DNA from: Funneliformis mosseae | Lineage: Eukaryota; Glomeromycota; Glomeromycetes; Glomerales; Glomeraceae | Assembly (NCBI GenBank): GCA_910592005.1 | Contig: CAJVPP010002995.1 | Span: 1-12,898, forward strand | DNA length: 12,898 bases | Direction: 5' to 3' | In this document: positions 1 to 9,148 of the stretch, piece by piece | Numbering within the stretch: the stretch's first letter is position 1 | Layout: each line of letters begins with the position of its first letter | Notes under the pieces: model-generated | Seen by the model: the letters and a program-made list of their open reading frames with translations, nothing else | Told to the model about the DNA's origin: nothing | The model's database searches: none | Translations under genes and position numbers: made by a program

Positions 1-10
1 CGGCAAAAAA

Positions 11-36
11 GATTATCAATTTATTAATTGATAATC
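11..36. repeat. Perfect inverted repeat (11-bp arms, 4-bp loop)
   Basis: GATTATCAATT (11-21) is followed by TATT and then its exact reverse complement AATTGATAATC (26-36). It lies just before the satellite words begin. It could be part of the element interior or mark the edge of the satellite block. Confidence 0.7.
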
Positions 37-78
37 AATTCAAGATCTGAATTCAGATCCGAATCCGAATCTGAATCC

Positions 79-174
79 GACGGATCAGATCCGAATCCGA
101 ATCCGAATCTGACGGATCAGATCCGAATCTGAATCCGAATCTGACGGATCAGATCCGATCCAAATCTGAATCCG
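79..174. repeat. Tandem repeat, 32-bp unit, three copies
   Basis: GACGGATCAGATCCGA recurs at 79, 111 and 143, exactly 32 bp apart. The rest of each unit is AATCTGAATCCGAATCT or a close variant, and the third copy is more diverged. Each unit contains the near-palindrome GGATCAGATCC. The related but irregular words continue to about 251. Confidence 0.8.
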
Positions 175-293
175 AATTAGATCCGAATCTGATAGATCCG
201 ATCTGAATCCGATCCATTGGATTCAGATTGGATTCGGATCGATCCGAATCCGTGCGGAACACTAATAATAGTAAAATAGTTAAATGAAAATTT

Positions 294-1560
294 GATAATG
301 CAATTCTAACATAGCTTGAAAAAGGAATGCTATATTATAAAGATTTGATCTCAGAAAAAAATGAAGATAAAAGATTCAAAAATTCATCAAAGTAGATACT
401 TTATAAATATTGTTTGCTTTTTTCTATATGATTAAATTATAATCAATCTTTTAAAAAAAATAAAAAGGTCGATATGATGAAGAATATAGATGAATCAGAT
501 TTCGATATAATAAGAGAATATCTTTCAGAAGAGGATTTTTTAGAATTATAAGAGGTTTTAGCTAATACACTCAAATTAGAAACTACAAAAAATGATTAAA
601 TAATATTAAAATCACAAGCAGAGAAATGTTTACAAGATTTATCAAAGGTAAATCATTATAATTTTATGAAAGCTGTTATATACCTTATTTATATTAATTG
701 TATATTCTGAACTTGGTTAAATAGCGATCAGATTAAAATAATTAGTGAAAAAGTTTGTCCTAAAGAAACATGTGATGCATTGAAAGAATTAAAAATTTTC
801 TAAAAACAAAAAGTTCCCAAGAATTTGATCTTGACTTGTTTGGCGATTTGAATAACTAAACAATTGATAATATAGAAACAGCTAAAATTGATTACTTAGA
901 TGAAGACATAGCTTATATTTTTGATTTGATAAAATTTATATAAGTACTATATATCTATGCTAATAGATTTTATTATGCTTACAAATTTTTGAATTTCTTT
1001 TTATCAGTTGTGAAATGATTAAGAAAAAAATTCTAAAGAAGAAAAATATAGAAAGAGATATTAATGTTTCTATAAAGAATTTTATTTTTTTATATTTAGA
1101 TAATATTATAGATCGGTATTTATAAGATTTTCTATTTTTTCCTTCTTTTTTTTCTTTGTCTATACTAATGCACATATTTTCTTACAAATAACAAATAAGT
1201 GGTGAAGCAGTATCTTAAGCTTCTAGTGCATATCATAATAAAGCTTGTGAAAAAGATAAAGAATTTCATTTAAATTAGTTCTTTTGTATATGTTAACTTA
1301 TACAATATTTTAATATCAATTTGAAGCATATACTAACATAACTTGCAAAATCATAAATTAGAAGCAAAAGAGTCTTAGGGCTGTGAACTTTCTCTTTGCG
1401 AAAGAGCTAGTTTAGTAATCAATAATACAAGAAAAATTTTTTCTAATACACTGAAGGTTAAAAAATGTTAAGAGACATGCATATATCATTAATGAAGTCT
1501 ATCACATCTGTTAGTAATAAAAGTGTGTCAAAAGAAGTATTACAATCATTTTTAAAGTTA
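294..1560 (+). pseudogene. Decayed gene of unknown function, broken by stops and a frameshift
   Basis: I do not recognise the family. The best-preserved block starts at the double ATG at 474 (MMKNIDESDFDIIREYLSEE), an acidic, helix-rich stretch. It stays in one frame to about 800 (blocks CLQDLSKVNHYNFMKAVIYL, WLNSDQIKIISEKVCPKETC). It then shifts by one base near 810-820 and continues as EFDLDLFGDLNN, NIETAKIDYLDEDIAYIFDL and onward in that frame to about 1280. The stops inside it are mostly TAA, at places where glutamine fits (DFLEL-stop-EVL, KND-stop-IIL, LNN-stop-TID), plus a TGA before TWLN. A possible upstream exon (294-391, LEKGMLYYKDLISEKNEDKR) and downstream pieces (1361-1460, CELSLCERASLVINN; 1465-1560, HISLMKSITSVSNKSVSKEV) may belong to the same gene. 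Exon joins are not resolved. Confidence 0.45.
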
Positions 1561-1960
1561 TTGATGCCTAAGCTTTTTTCTTTATATTTTTATTTATAAA
1601 CAGTATTAATAGTATATGTTTGTATTAGTTTTTATGTTTTCACTGATTTGGCTGAATTAGAAATTCCTACTAATTATGATGAATTTGATAAAATTTTAAA
1701 GGTTACACATATTATTTTACAGATCAAGGTTAATAATATTCTTTCTAATACTATTTATGTAAATTTTGTGATATCTTACACAGTTTTTTTTATGTAAAAG
1801 CTACTCAAAAAAATGAAGCTAGAATATAAAATTATCAAAACAGAGAGTCAAAAAAGAAAAATTTTTGAAAGATAAAAAGTTAATAAACGAACATATAGAA
1901 TATCCTTCTTCACAGAAGAAAAAATAGAAATAGAAATAAAAAGAAGGAAAAAAAGACAAT
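1561..1960. other. AT-rich stretch with weak coding traces
   Basis: Short plus-strand fragments such as LAELEIPTNYDEFDKILK (about 1649-1702) and KATQKNEARI (about 1798-1828) look protein-like. They may be the last exons of the decayed gene upstream, but they are too short and broken to assign. The stretch ends in a purine-rich run (1900-1960) next to the proposed transposon end at 1961. Confidence 0.3.
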
Positions 1961-1971
1961 AAGGAGGTTTT
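1961..1971 (+). repeat. Proposed left terminal inverted repeat
   Basis: AAGGAGGTTTT is the exact reverse complement of 9138-9148. It is about 425 bp beyond the transposase stop codon. Confidence 0.45.
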
Positions 1972-2113
1972 AATGTTTATAATTATGTCATTTTATAAAA
2001 TGCTTTAGATTTTAACGTGTATTAATAATTAAAACCACTTTTTATGCAAAACAGAATACAAATCTTCAAAAAAATCTATATACATTTTTTATAAAAATAT
2101 TTGATCTTCAGAA

Positions 2114-2319
2114 AATTCAGCTTAAATTCAGCAAAAATTAAAAAAATTCGACCTAAATTAGTAAAGATATGCAATTCGACATGTATTCAACCTTGCATAA
2201 TAATAGCCAAATTGTATATTAATTTTTTAACATTTATTCGACTATATCCGAATTGTGTACTATTTTTCTTATAAACTGCTAATGGTTGAATTATATCAGA
2301 ATTATACATAGCTGAATTG
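2114..2319 (+). repeat. Left subterminal motif cluster of the two-gene element
   Basis: The motifs, in order, are AATTCAGCTTAAAT (2114-2127), ATTCGACATGTATTCAAC (2174-2191), AATGGTTGAATT (2281-2292) and AGCTGAATTG (2310-2319). Shorter ATTCGAC and GAATTGTG words lie between them. All four recur in the right cluster with at most one mismatch and in the same orientation. In CACTA elements such subterminal repeats are bound by the element's own proteins; that role here is inference. Confidence 0.5.
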
Positions 2320-2395
2320 CATGCTTTTTATTATTTTTAAGAATCATATTCAATATTCGAATAGTAGCAACTTCAAGTTTGAATTTTGTATTAAA

Positions 2396-5300
2396 TCAAT
2401 GTAAGTAGAACTTTCTATTTATAGGGATAACAGCTAAATATTCTTTAGAATTAATTCGATCTGATTTTTTATATTTTACAAGTACAAAATGACCTAAAAT
2501 GTTATGTATCAGAATAATGTTATCTTTACTGTTTAGATAGAAACTATTTTCTCACAATTCGACATTGCAAGTCCTGGCATCATTATCAATACTAAAATGA
2601 TATTGAATTGACGATGAACTTACCAGTTTATATCATTTAATGTAGGCTATTTATATGTCAAATTTTAGAAAAATAAATGAACGCTATGTTCAAAAAAAAT
2701 TGAATTTGGCCTGCATAAGTATCAACGCTCTTTTCATCACAACTAATAAATTTAGCTAAGACGAACGAATTTTTAATATGTTGTGATAAAGCTGCAGATC
2801 CAAAAATTTCTGCGCTGATTAAACATCTTTTATATCAATTCACTCTGTTGATAACAATCGTCAAATTGAGCGAATCTTCTATAAATGTTTTTCTAAATAT
2901 TAAATCCACATGTGTATTCTCATAATATTTGATAAGTAATTCATAAATTTGTTCATTAAGACGAATATCTTCAGATTGCAGTGTTAGAAATTTACCCAGA
3001 AATTCTTCACATTCAGTAATTGATGATTCCAATATATTTCTGAAATTCATCAAAAATTGATACATTTCATCTGTTGGTAATTCGGAAAGGGATCTAACAG
3101 AAAGTCATTTATTAAGTAATTTGAGACCTCTTATTTCTGAACATAACTGATGATATCATTTACTTGTATTTTAATCATCAATCGACGTATTAGTTCAGGT
3201 TCAATTTGACGATGACTGTTAGGCAAAGATTCTAATAAAATAATTTATAAATAATTATTATTATATTAAACATAATTGAAACAATAACACAATAAATAAA
3301 TTTAAATTTGTCTTACCTAATACGCTATTCATCCATTTAAAGCTAAAATACCAAAATGAATATAGTCTATAATCATAAGAATATTCACATAGATGCAATG
3401 ATAGGTGAAGGTTTAGTGTTATTTTTCCTTCTCCATAGTACTCTTCAATCAATTTAATTATTTTAATTAATTTATCATGAACTTTCTTTATGTCGTTAAC
3501 CTCCATAATTCATCTACCTAAAATTGTACAAACTTTTATGAAATATGTAAGAATTTTTCAATCTTATCTAAAAGATGATCTCATAATACAATGGTGATAT
3601 ATATTATAAAGAAATTTCACCACTAGTCAGCGGTAAAATTAAAGAATCCTTCATCATAATGGATTTTACCAGGAATTTGACCCAAATCTGATGGTATTTT
3701 GAATTTATTCATTTTCTTCTGAATTGATTAGAGATCTTTTTCTGTTAATATACTCTCATCAATCTATATTCATTTTGTTAATCACTTAGCAATTCCTAAA
3801 TAAAGGCAATGCATCAGATCAATGATAACAAAACAAATCAGATCAAAATATAACAGCTGCAGTAGTTCAGATTACCTTACGCTATACTTCTTAATGAATC
3901 TATCTCTTTCTGCTTTAGATTTATATCGCTGCTATTCTAAAGTATTTTGCTGATGTTTGCCTTAATCTTTCATAATAAATTATTTGTCTATATCCGCTAT
4001 TCTACCAAAATTACGTTGTTTGTTAACCTTTTTTACATCAATGATATGATGCAAGGGCAGAGATGTGTTCACATAATTTATGAGCTGTGAGAATATCACA
4101 CAAAGCAATTATTAATGCAGCTTAAATATCTTTACTAGTGTTCCTAATGAGTCGAGTTGAGTCAAGTTTCGAATCAAAATTATCCTACATACCTTTAATT
4201 TAAAGTACTTATTTATTATGTGTAACTAAAATTTACAATTATGCATAATCATGCGAGTCAAATATGCGAGTTTATGCGAGTCATTTTTGAAACTCTAATC
4301 TTTACTATCTGGACACTTATTGGTATAATTAAATAGTCATGCCTTCCCAAAAAGACTCTAATTCTGTAATTATAGGCGAAGGGTAATAGTTTATTTTATG
4401 TAAGCTAACCTCGTTAAATCCCAGTAATATGCCAAGTATAAGCATTTTTTCTGGCTTAAATCAAACATCATGAGGTAGATTATATATTACTATGTATATT
4501 ATACCTGTTCTATATGTTGTCCTTTCATATAGCTGGAACCAGTTTAAATTTATCATTAATCCAAGATAGGTATCAGCCACTTCAGGTCGAAAAAAATTAT
4601 TTGACCTTTGTTCAGATGATTCTTTAAGATTTTGCCATACTTGCCTATTGTAAATATCTGATAAAACATTATTAATTGTTGAACGATGAGTCTAATACCA
4701 TAATAATTTTTCAAATCCTAGTTATCTGAATATACTAAAAATTTGTTGTTGTATACTTAAAACAGAATATACTAATTCAGAAACAATTGATATACTATTA
4801 TTTAAAAGAATCTTCTTCCCTAAAGGAATTTGACATTGCTTTGATTCCTTTGTAGTTGAATTTGGAAATTTGACATGGCTGCACTTTCTAATAGTATTAT
4901 TATCCTCTGATATTACCTTATATTTTTTATATAATTTGTGATATTTTTGATAAGCTGCAAATTGCGTAAATTGATCGATAAGGCCTAATGATTTTCTTAA
5001 TATATATAATGAATTTGAAAATGATTTGTGATTGATACTTTTACAATCTTTCAAAACTATTTTAATATATTTAATTAAGTCATCAATTGCAGTATTAGAT
5101 AAATTATAACTCAACCTGAACTTCATAATCCATATCAAAATCCCCTTAATTAGTTCATCTTTTGGTAATTCTGAAGTACTAGATGTATCAAAATTGAAAA
5201 TAGGATGTGAATAATTCTCAAATATATTTAAAAAATCATTGTTATCATTAGATGGATCTTCTTGTACTGAATATTTGCTGGTATTGTTATTGTCTGTGTC

Positions 5301-5719
5301 ATATTCAGTTGACATAATGTTATCAGAATCTTCATAATCTATCTCTACTTACTTAACTTCAGTAATAGGATGAAATGTATTTATTTTGTTCTTCTTTTAT
5401 GTGAAAGAAATATTAAATTTTATTCTTCGTATATATTATTATTAGATATATGTGATAAATTTATATTACTCGACATTATCATATCTTGCGATTCTACTGA
5501 TAATATTGTTGTATCTTGTGATTCTACTAACGACATTGTCAAATCAAGCATTTTTACTAATACTTGTGATATTGGAGTCTTATTAACAGGTAAAAATCAT
5601 AAAGATATTGATTACTCTTCATGTGCTTCTTTTGTGTGCAGATTGACTAATTTTCCTTTACATTTGCTACAAAAACTACTGAATCTTTGCTTTTAGTTTT
5701 CTGGTTGTAAATTTGTCAT
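2396..5719 (-). pseudogene. Tnp2-superfamily (CACTA-like) transposase, degraded
   Basis: This would be the DNA transposase of the surrounding element. Reading down the minus strand from ATG 5719: a CxxC segment (FCSKCKGKLVNLHTKEAHEE, to about 5617); an acidic linker; an intact 197-codon stretch (5315-4722) with LIKGILIWIMKF and a zinc-ribbon-like block ending KCSHVKFPNS; VWQNL, FFRPEVADTYLGLMINLNWF and MLILGILLGFNEVSLHKINY (about 4640-4390); then, past a MITE, LCEHISALASYH; the Tnp2 signature DLMHCLYLGIA (3788-3820); PSDLGQIPGKI and FNFTAD; IEEYYGEGKITLNLHLSLHL and YSFWYFSFKWMNSVLG; an 85-bp GT-AG intron (3316-3232); SLPNSHRQIEPEL; and the C-terminus EYLAVIPINRKFYLH with stop at 2396. Block order matches the Tnp2 transposases of basidiomycetes and Glomeromycotina. 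Frameshifts and TAA, TAG and TGA stops break it throughout, so it is inactive. Confidence 0.85.
4136..4297. mobile_element. 162-bp hAT-like MITE inserted in the transposase gene
   Basis: The insertion is flanked by a perfect 8-bp direct repeat, ATCTTTAC at 4128-4135 and 4298-4305. The left end is TAGTGTTCC and the right end GAAACTCTA, whose reverse complement TAGAGTTTC matches the left end at 7 of 9 positions. The similarity resumes inward as AATGAGTCG against AATGACTCG. An 8-bp duplication and TAGNG termini are the hallmarks of hAT elements. The interior has GAGTCGAGTTGAGTC and repeated ATGCGAGT words and no coding capacity. Removing the element plus one duplication copy rejoins the host reading frame as CPDSKDI followed by AALIIALCD, the expected order for the transposase family. 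Confidence 0.85.
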
Positions 5720-6257
5720 TTTTAGTTAGAATTTGATTAGAACTCAGATTGTTATATTTGTCTAATATATAATTAGCAGTGCATTTTCTTCCCTTTTTTC
5801 GCATTTTTTTTTGATAAAAATTGTTAAATCAATTAAATTGGATAAAGTTATAGTTTGTCTTGTTTTTATGATAAACAAAGTTACATTGACTTTTATGTAT
5901 TTTTTTATATTTTAAATTAATAATATAATATCAATAACATTGTTTTACTGATTTATACGAGTTTAATTTTACTAATAAAGTTATATATGAAGGTGAATGC
6001 ATTTAATGATATTTAACTTTGTTGATTTACTGATATTCAACTTTGATTTATTTAATTGATATTAATACATTTATATTGATTTGATATATATCATATTGTT
6101 TGATTTTAAAAGAAATATTATTTTGATTTGATTTGATTGTTAATAATTAAATTCAATTGATATAAAGTTTAAAAATAGTATAAAAATAGATATAAAAGAT
6201 AGATGAATTTTCTCATCTTATACAAAGAAATATTCTCTTTCTTTTTAAAAAATATAA
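5720..6257. promoter_or_regulatory. Divergent intergenic region between transposase and accessory gene
   Basis: This 538-bp AT-rich spacer lies between the two start codons (ATG 5719 on the minus strand, ATG 6258 on the plus strand), so it must hold both promoters. On the plus strand, TATAAAAG at 6191-6198 lies 67 bp before the ATG, followed by a CTCATC/TTCTCTTTC-rich leader. This is a reasonable TATA box and short 5' leader. Runs of TTGATTTGAT and GATATTAAT between about 6000 and 6150 are repetitive and may be regulatory or simply low complexity. No gene is seen here. Confidence 0.45.
6191..6198 (+). promoter_or_regulatory. Candidate TATA box of the accessory gene
   Basis: TATAAAAG lies 60-67 bp upstream of ATG 6258. 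In DNA this AT-rich a chance match is likely, so the support is position plus the pyrimidine-rich leader that follows. Confidence 0.3.
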
Positions 6258-8712
6258 ATGCCTCACAGGAAACCTTCATCAAAATATTCTCAACCCAATA
6301 CTTTACAAAATAATCCACCTTCGTCAACCCCTTCTTAACTTAATAGATCATGATATAATACAAGTTCATTAATATCTTCTCAACCTAATAGACTACAAAC
6401 TTCAACAGATAAACTATGACCTTCAACATTATTTAAACTCATTATAATGGCAGATGTTTTAGTTTCAATAGGCTAAACACTTTCAATATCTCCTTGATTT
6501 AAAGCACTAACTTCATTAACAACTTTTTAACCTAATATATCAAAAAAATCCACAACTTCGTCAACAACTCTTCAACCTAATACATCAAAAAAATCCACAA
6601 CTTCATCAACAACTCAACCACGATTTCAGCTAACTGTATCACAGATTGCAATAACTTTATCAACACCTTTCGTCTCATCATACGAAATAATACACCTACA
6701 GTATCTTCTCAAACTTCTAATCAAACTTCCTCTCAAATTTTTAGTGAAACATCTTCTCAATCTTCCAGTCGAACTCCTTCACAATCATCCAGCTAAACTC
6801 TATTTTAACAAACTATGATGAAATCGAATATTATTATAAAATATCCTAATATCAATATACCAAAGAGTTACTAATCAAGTCACGAAGAAGTAACAAATCA
6901 CTAACTAAGTTATGAAAGTTATGAAAAAGAAGCGGATAAATCAAATTTGTTATATTATAACAATTATTATATATATATATATAAATATGCTTCAACATGA
7001 TTCAATACATATTTATATAATTTAAATAAATAATTTAGTGCTTGAGAATTTTAAAAAGGAAAAAAATCAGCTTCAGAATGAATTACGTCAAGAACAGATC
7101 AAAGTAGCAGATATGAAATGAAAAATTAGCAATTTAGAAGATCATATTCGAAAAGTTGAAGAGGAAAATACTTTGTTGAGTAAATTCAATAGAATTTTTG
7201 GGATTGAGTCAGAAAAATTACACAAAGAAAATAAAGCCCTATAAGCAGAACTCAAACAATATTGACAAATTTGCATACCTCAAAGTCTTACTAATACTAC
7301 GATTGAATGACATAATAAAAGACTAAAATCAAAAGAAAATCTCTTGACAAAGATAACAAAGTAGCTGCGAGGGTAATAATTATTAATTTATTGAATTTAC
7401 ATTAATAGAACCTTTTTATATTTATTTTTGTTATATAGACTAAAATGAAAAATCTCATGAAAGGCCAAATTCTTGACGAATACATGATAGATTATGATAA
7501 GACTTTTTCTGAGCAGTCAGAGAAAATCTACAAGAAGTTGATTCCTGAATTAAAGAAGTTGATGAGTAAGCATTTTAATCTGTCAGTCACTCAATTGGTT
7601 AGTTGGTTACGATCAATACATAAGCATAAAAGAAACAGAAATCGAAAGTGACAATTGGTTTAATTAGACAGAGATGACCAATATATATATATAAATACCT
7701 ATTTATCTGAAGCAAGTATCATTTTATTTAATATATTTTTTTTATTTTGAATGTTTTAATAACTAATCTTTATATGATTGACAAAAAAGAAATAGAAGAA
7801 TTAAGGCGACCATAAAACTATATAAACAAAATGACAATGATATATAAGAATTTGATAAAGATGAACTTTTACCTCTTCTAGCTCAGAACGGATATCATTC
7901 TATTGAGTAATCTGATTTAGATGATGAATCACGTTAAAAATTACCAGGCAATAAACAATTTCTCAATCATCTTTTATCTTTATTTTTAATAGCTAAAATA
8001 CCTATTACGTGATGTATTAGATCCTGCTGCAAAGTAAATTTAACATGTAAAGAAGCAACAAGAATAAATTTATGATGATAATATTTATTTTATATATAGT
8101 AATCCTCCAAAAAACACACTTAAATGGGCATATGACATGAAAAAAATTAAATACAAAGAAATGGATGCTAAAATGCCTGAATATGAAGAAATGTTAGAAT
8201 ACGAAGTTGACGATGATTATGATAGAGAAATTCAATATAATGATACAAATTTAACAGATCTAAATTTAGATTTCATACTAAATTTGTCAGAGATAAATTT
8301 GATTTGACTTGAAGATTTAGACAAAATCAGCAAATGCTTGTAATCAATAAATTGAATTAGTTTTTGTTATTTTTATCACAAACTAAAATATTTATATTAT
8401 ATTAGCAACAAAAAACTGAAAAGAAAAAGAGTCAAAAAGGCAAAAAAAAAGATGAGAAATATCATGAGTAGAACTCCTATAACAAACTTCCACTCTTCAA
8501 TTCACATTCCAATTATTACACTATCGCAAATTTCAAGTCAAATATCATACCAATCACATATATTATTTTCTTATATATTTATTTTTAATTTTATATTTGG
8601 TTTACATTTTTTTAAGTTAGTTAGTTTTATATTGTTTAATGAGTGTTTTTTAAATTTTATATTATTATTATATAGGGTATTAAATATTTTTTTTTTTGTT
8701 ATTTTATATTGA
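6258..8712 (+). pseudogene. Accessory gene of the transposon: S/T/Q-rich, coiled-coil protein with conserved C-terminal blocks, degraded
   Basis: I know this only as an unnamed multi-copy Glomeromycotina family. The ATG at 6258 opens a Ser/Thr/Pro/Gln-rich region (MPHRKPSSKYSQPNTLQNN), frameshifted near 6680 and continuing SSQTSNQTSSQIFSETSSQS. After a poorly defined intron (about 6949-7038) comes a coiled coil (ENFKKEKNQLQNELRQEQIK; NLEDHIRKVEEENTLLSKFN; KLHKENKAL). A 66-bp intron (7373-7438) joins in frame to 7439-7651 (KLIPELKKLMSKHF, WLRSIHKHKRNRNRK). Then come FDKDELLPLLAQNGYHSIE (about 7856), LLRDVLDPAAK (about 7999), SNPPKNTLKWAYD (about 8100) and an acidic stretch to 8307. A further 66-bp intron (8340-8405) joins in phase to a Lys/Arg-rich exon that ends by 8712; its hydrophobic end is probably read-through. 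In-frame stops fit lost Q or R codons. A DNA-binding or partner role is inference. Confidence 0.7.
6528..6614 (+). repeat. 45-bp direct repeat, two copies, inside the accessory gene
   Basis: Copy one starts TAACCTAATATATC at 6528 and copy two CAACCTAATACATC at 6573. Both continue AAAAAAATCCACAACTTC. The differences are TAA against CAA, ATA against ACA, and TCGTC against TCATC. All three are transitions, two of them at CpA and one at CpG. The repeat encodes QPNTSKKSTTSSTT-like sequence. Confidence 0.85.
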
Positions 8713-8783
8713 CATTATAATAATATATTATATATATACCAAAGTGATACTTTAATTTATAAACTGAATGTTGTTGATAAATA

Positions 8784-8999
8784 GGTTGAATATATGTTCT
8801 TTTAAAGTCGAATTTGCTACTTTTAAAAGTCATATAAGTATGTAATAATATCCTAATTTATGTAAAATAATGGTTGAATTTTCTTTCTGAATATGAGCTG
8901 ATTGGTATCCTAAATGTATCAAAGAATTCAGCCTAAATATAATGCAGGTTAGATCATCATTCGACATATATTCAACTTAGTCAAATTTCAGCTGAATTG
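8784..8999 (+). repeat. Right subterminal motif cluster of the two-gene element
   Basis: This contains GGTTGAATATATG (about 8784), AATGGTTGAATT (8869-8880), AATTCAGCCTAAAT (8925-8938), ATTCGACATATATTCAAC (8959-8976) and AGCTGAATTG (8990-8999). They are direct-orientation counterparts of the left cluster, with 0 or 1 mismatch per motif. The AATTCAGC, ATTCGACAT, AGCTGAATTG order is kept on both sides. The 9000-9137 interval to the terminus is plain AT-rich DNA. Confidence 0.5.
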
Positions 9000-9137
9000 T
9001 TCTATTTTGACTAATGTTACCTATAAAGTTTACTAAAATAATTTCTTATAGATCAAATTTTTCTGATTTTTCTTATTATGAAAATTTATTTTTTGATTAA
9101 AAATTTCATCACTTTATTAAAAAAATAAATAAATAAA

Positions 9138-9148
9138 AAAACCTCCTT
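9138..9148 (-). repeat. Proposed right terminal inverted repeat
   Basis: AAAACCTCCTT is the exact reverse complement of AAGGAGGTTTT at 1961-1971. No clear target-site duplication adjoins it. Confidence 0.45.

Larger units (their letters stand above)
1..264. mobile_element. Right end of a TAGTGTT-type (hAT-like) satellite-bearing element, left end outside window
   Basis: This stretch is far richer in GC than the rest of the window. It is built from GATCCGAATC, GAATCTGA and GGATCAGATCC words in both orientations. It stops abruptly at GCGGAACACTA (254-264), after which ordinary AT-rich DNA starts. GGAACACTA is the exact reverse complement of TAGTGTTCC, the terminus of the 162-bp insertion at 4136, and is close to the right end at 10943. 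I therefore read 256-264 as a terminal inverted repeat. The adjoining 8 bp, ATAATAGT (265-272), would be the right target-site copy, but the left copy is outside the window. A perfect 22-bp palindrome centred on GATCGATC occupies 230-251. The interior has no coding potential. Confidence 0.55.
1961..9148. mobile_element. Degraded two-gene Tnp2/CACTA-like DNA transposon (about 7.2 kb)
   Basis: The proposed ends are AAGGAGGTTTT (1961-1971) and its exact reverse complement AAAACCTCCTT (9138-9148). A GGAGG-containing 11-mer is rare in DNA this AT-rich. Inside both ends lie AT-rich subterminal regions sharing ATTCGACAT, GGTTGAATT and AATTCAGC motifs. Between them are two divergent decayed genes: the transposase on the minus strand and an accessory coiled-coil protein gene on the plus strand. 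This matches the plan of plant CACTA elements, with two genes and subterminal repeats. I see no convincing target-site duplication: AAT lies left and TTC right of the ends. The termini are also not CACTA. The boundaries are therefore inference, while the transposase is firm. Confidence 0.5.

Noticed and set aside
79..174. CRISPR-like array of 32-bp repeats
   Set aside because: The units abut with no unique spacers and the setting is a fungal satellite.
960..1175. Minus-strand 71-codon open frame
   Set aside because: It is an Ile/Phe/Lys-rich shadow of the AT-rich plus-strand decayed gene and has no recognisable motif.
474..1280. Reassigned genetic code (TAA/TAG read as Gln, ciliate style)
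   Set aside because: TGA also occurs at expected Arg positions, frameshifts are present, Cys-to-Tyr changes occur, and adjacent repeat copies show CAA/TAA as mutation. The families are those of Glomeromycotina, which use the standard code. Decay explains all of this better.
5370..5696. Plus-strand 108-codon open frame
   Set aside because: It is antisense to the N-terminal exon of the transposase, whose CxxC segment (FCSKCKGKLVNLHTKEAHEE) is read from the minus strand here.
6968..6983. AT dinucleotide run as a regulatory element
   Set aside because: It is a simple microsatellite inside a probable intron of the accessory gene; similar runs occur near 7681 and 8730.
8452..8712. Independent 86-codon gene with a hydrophobic C-terminus
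   Set aside because: It is in phase with the upstream exon across a good GT-AG intron (8340-8405), so it is the last exon of the accessory gene. The hydrophobic tail looks like translated poly-T and AT-rich DNA.
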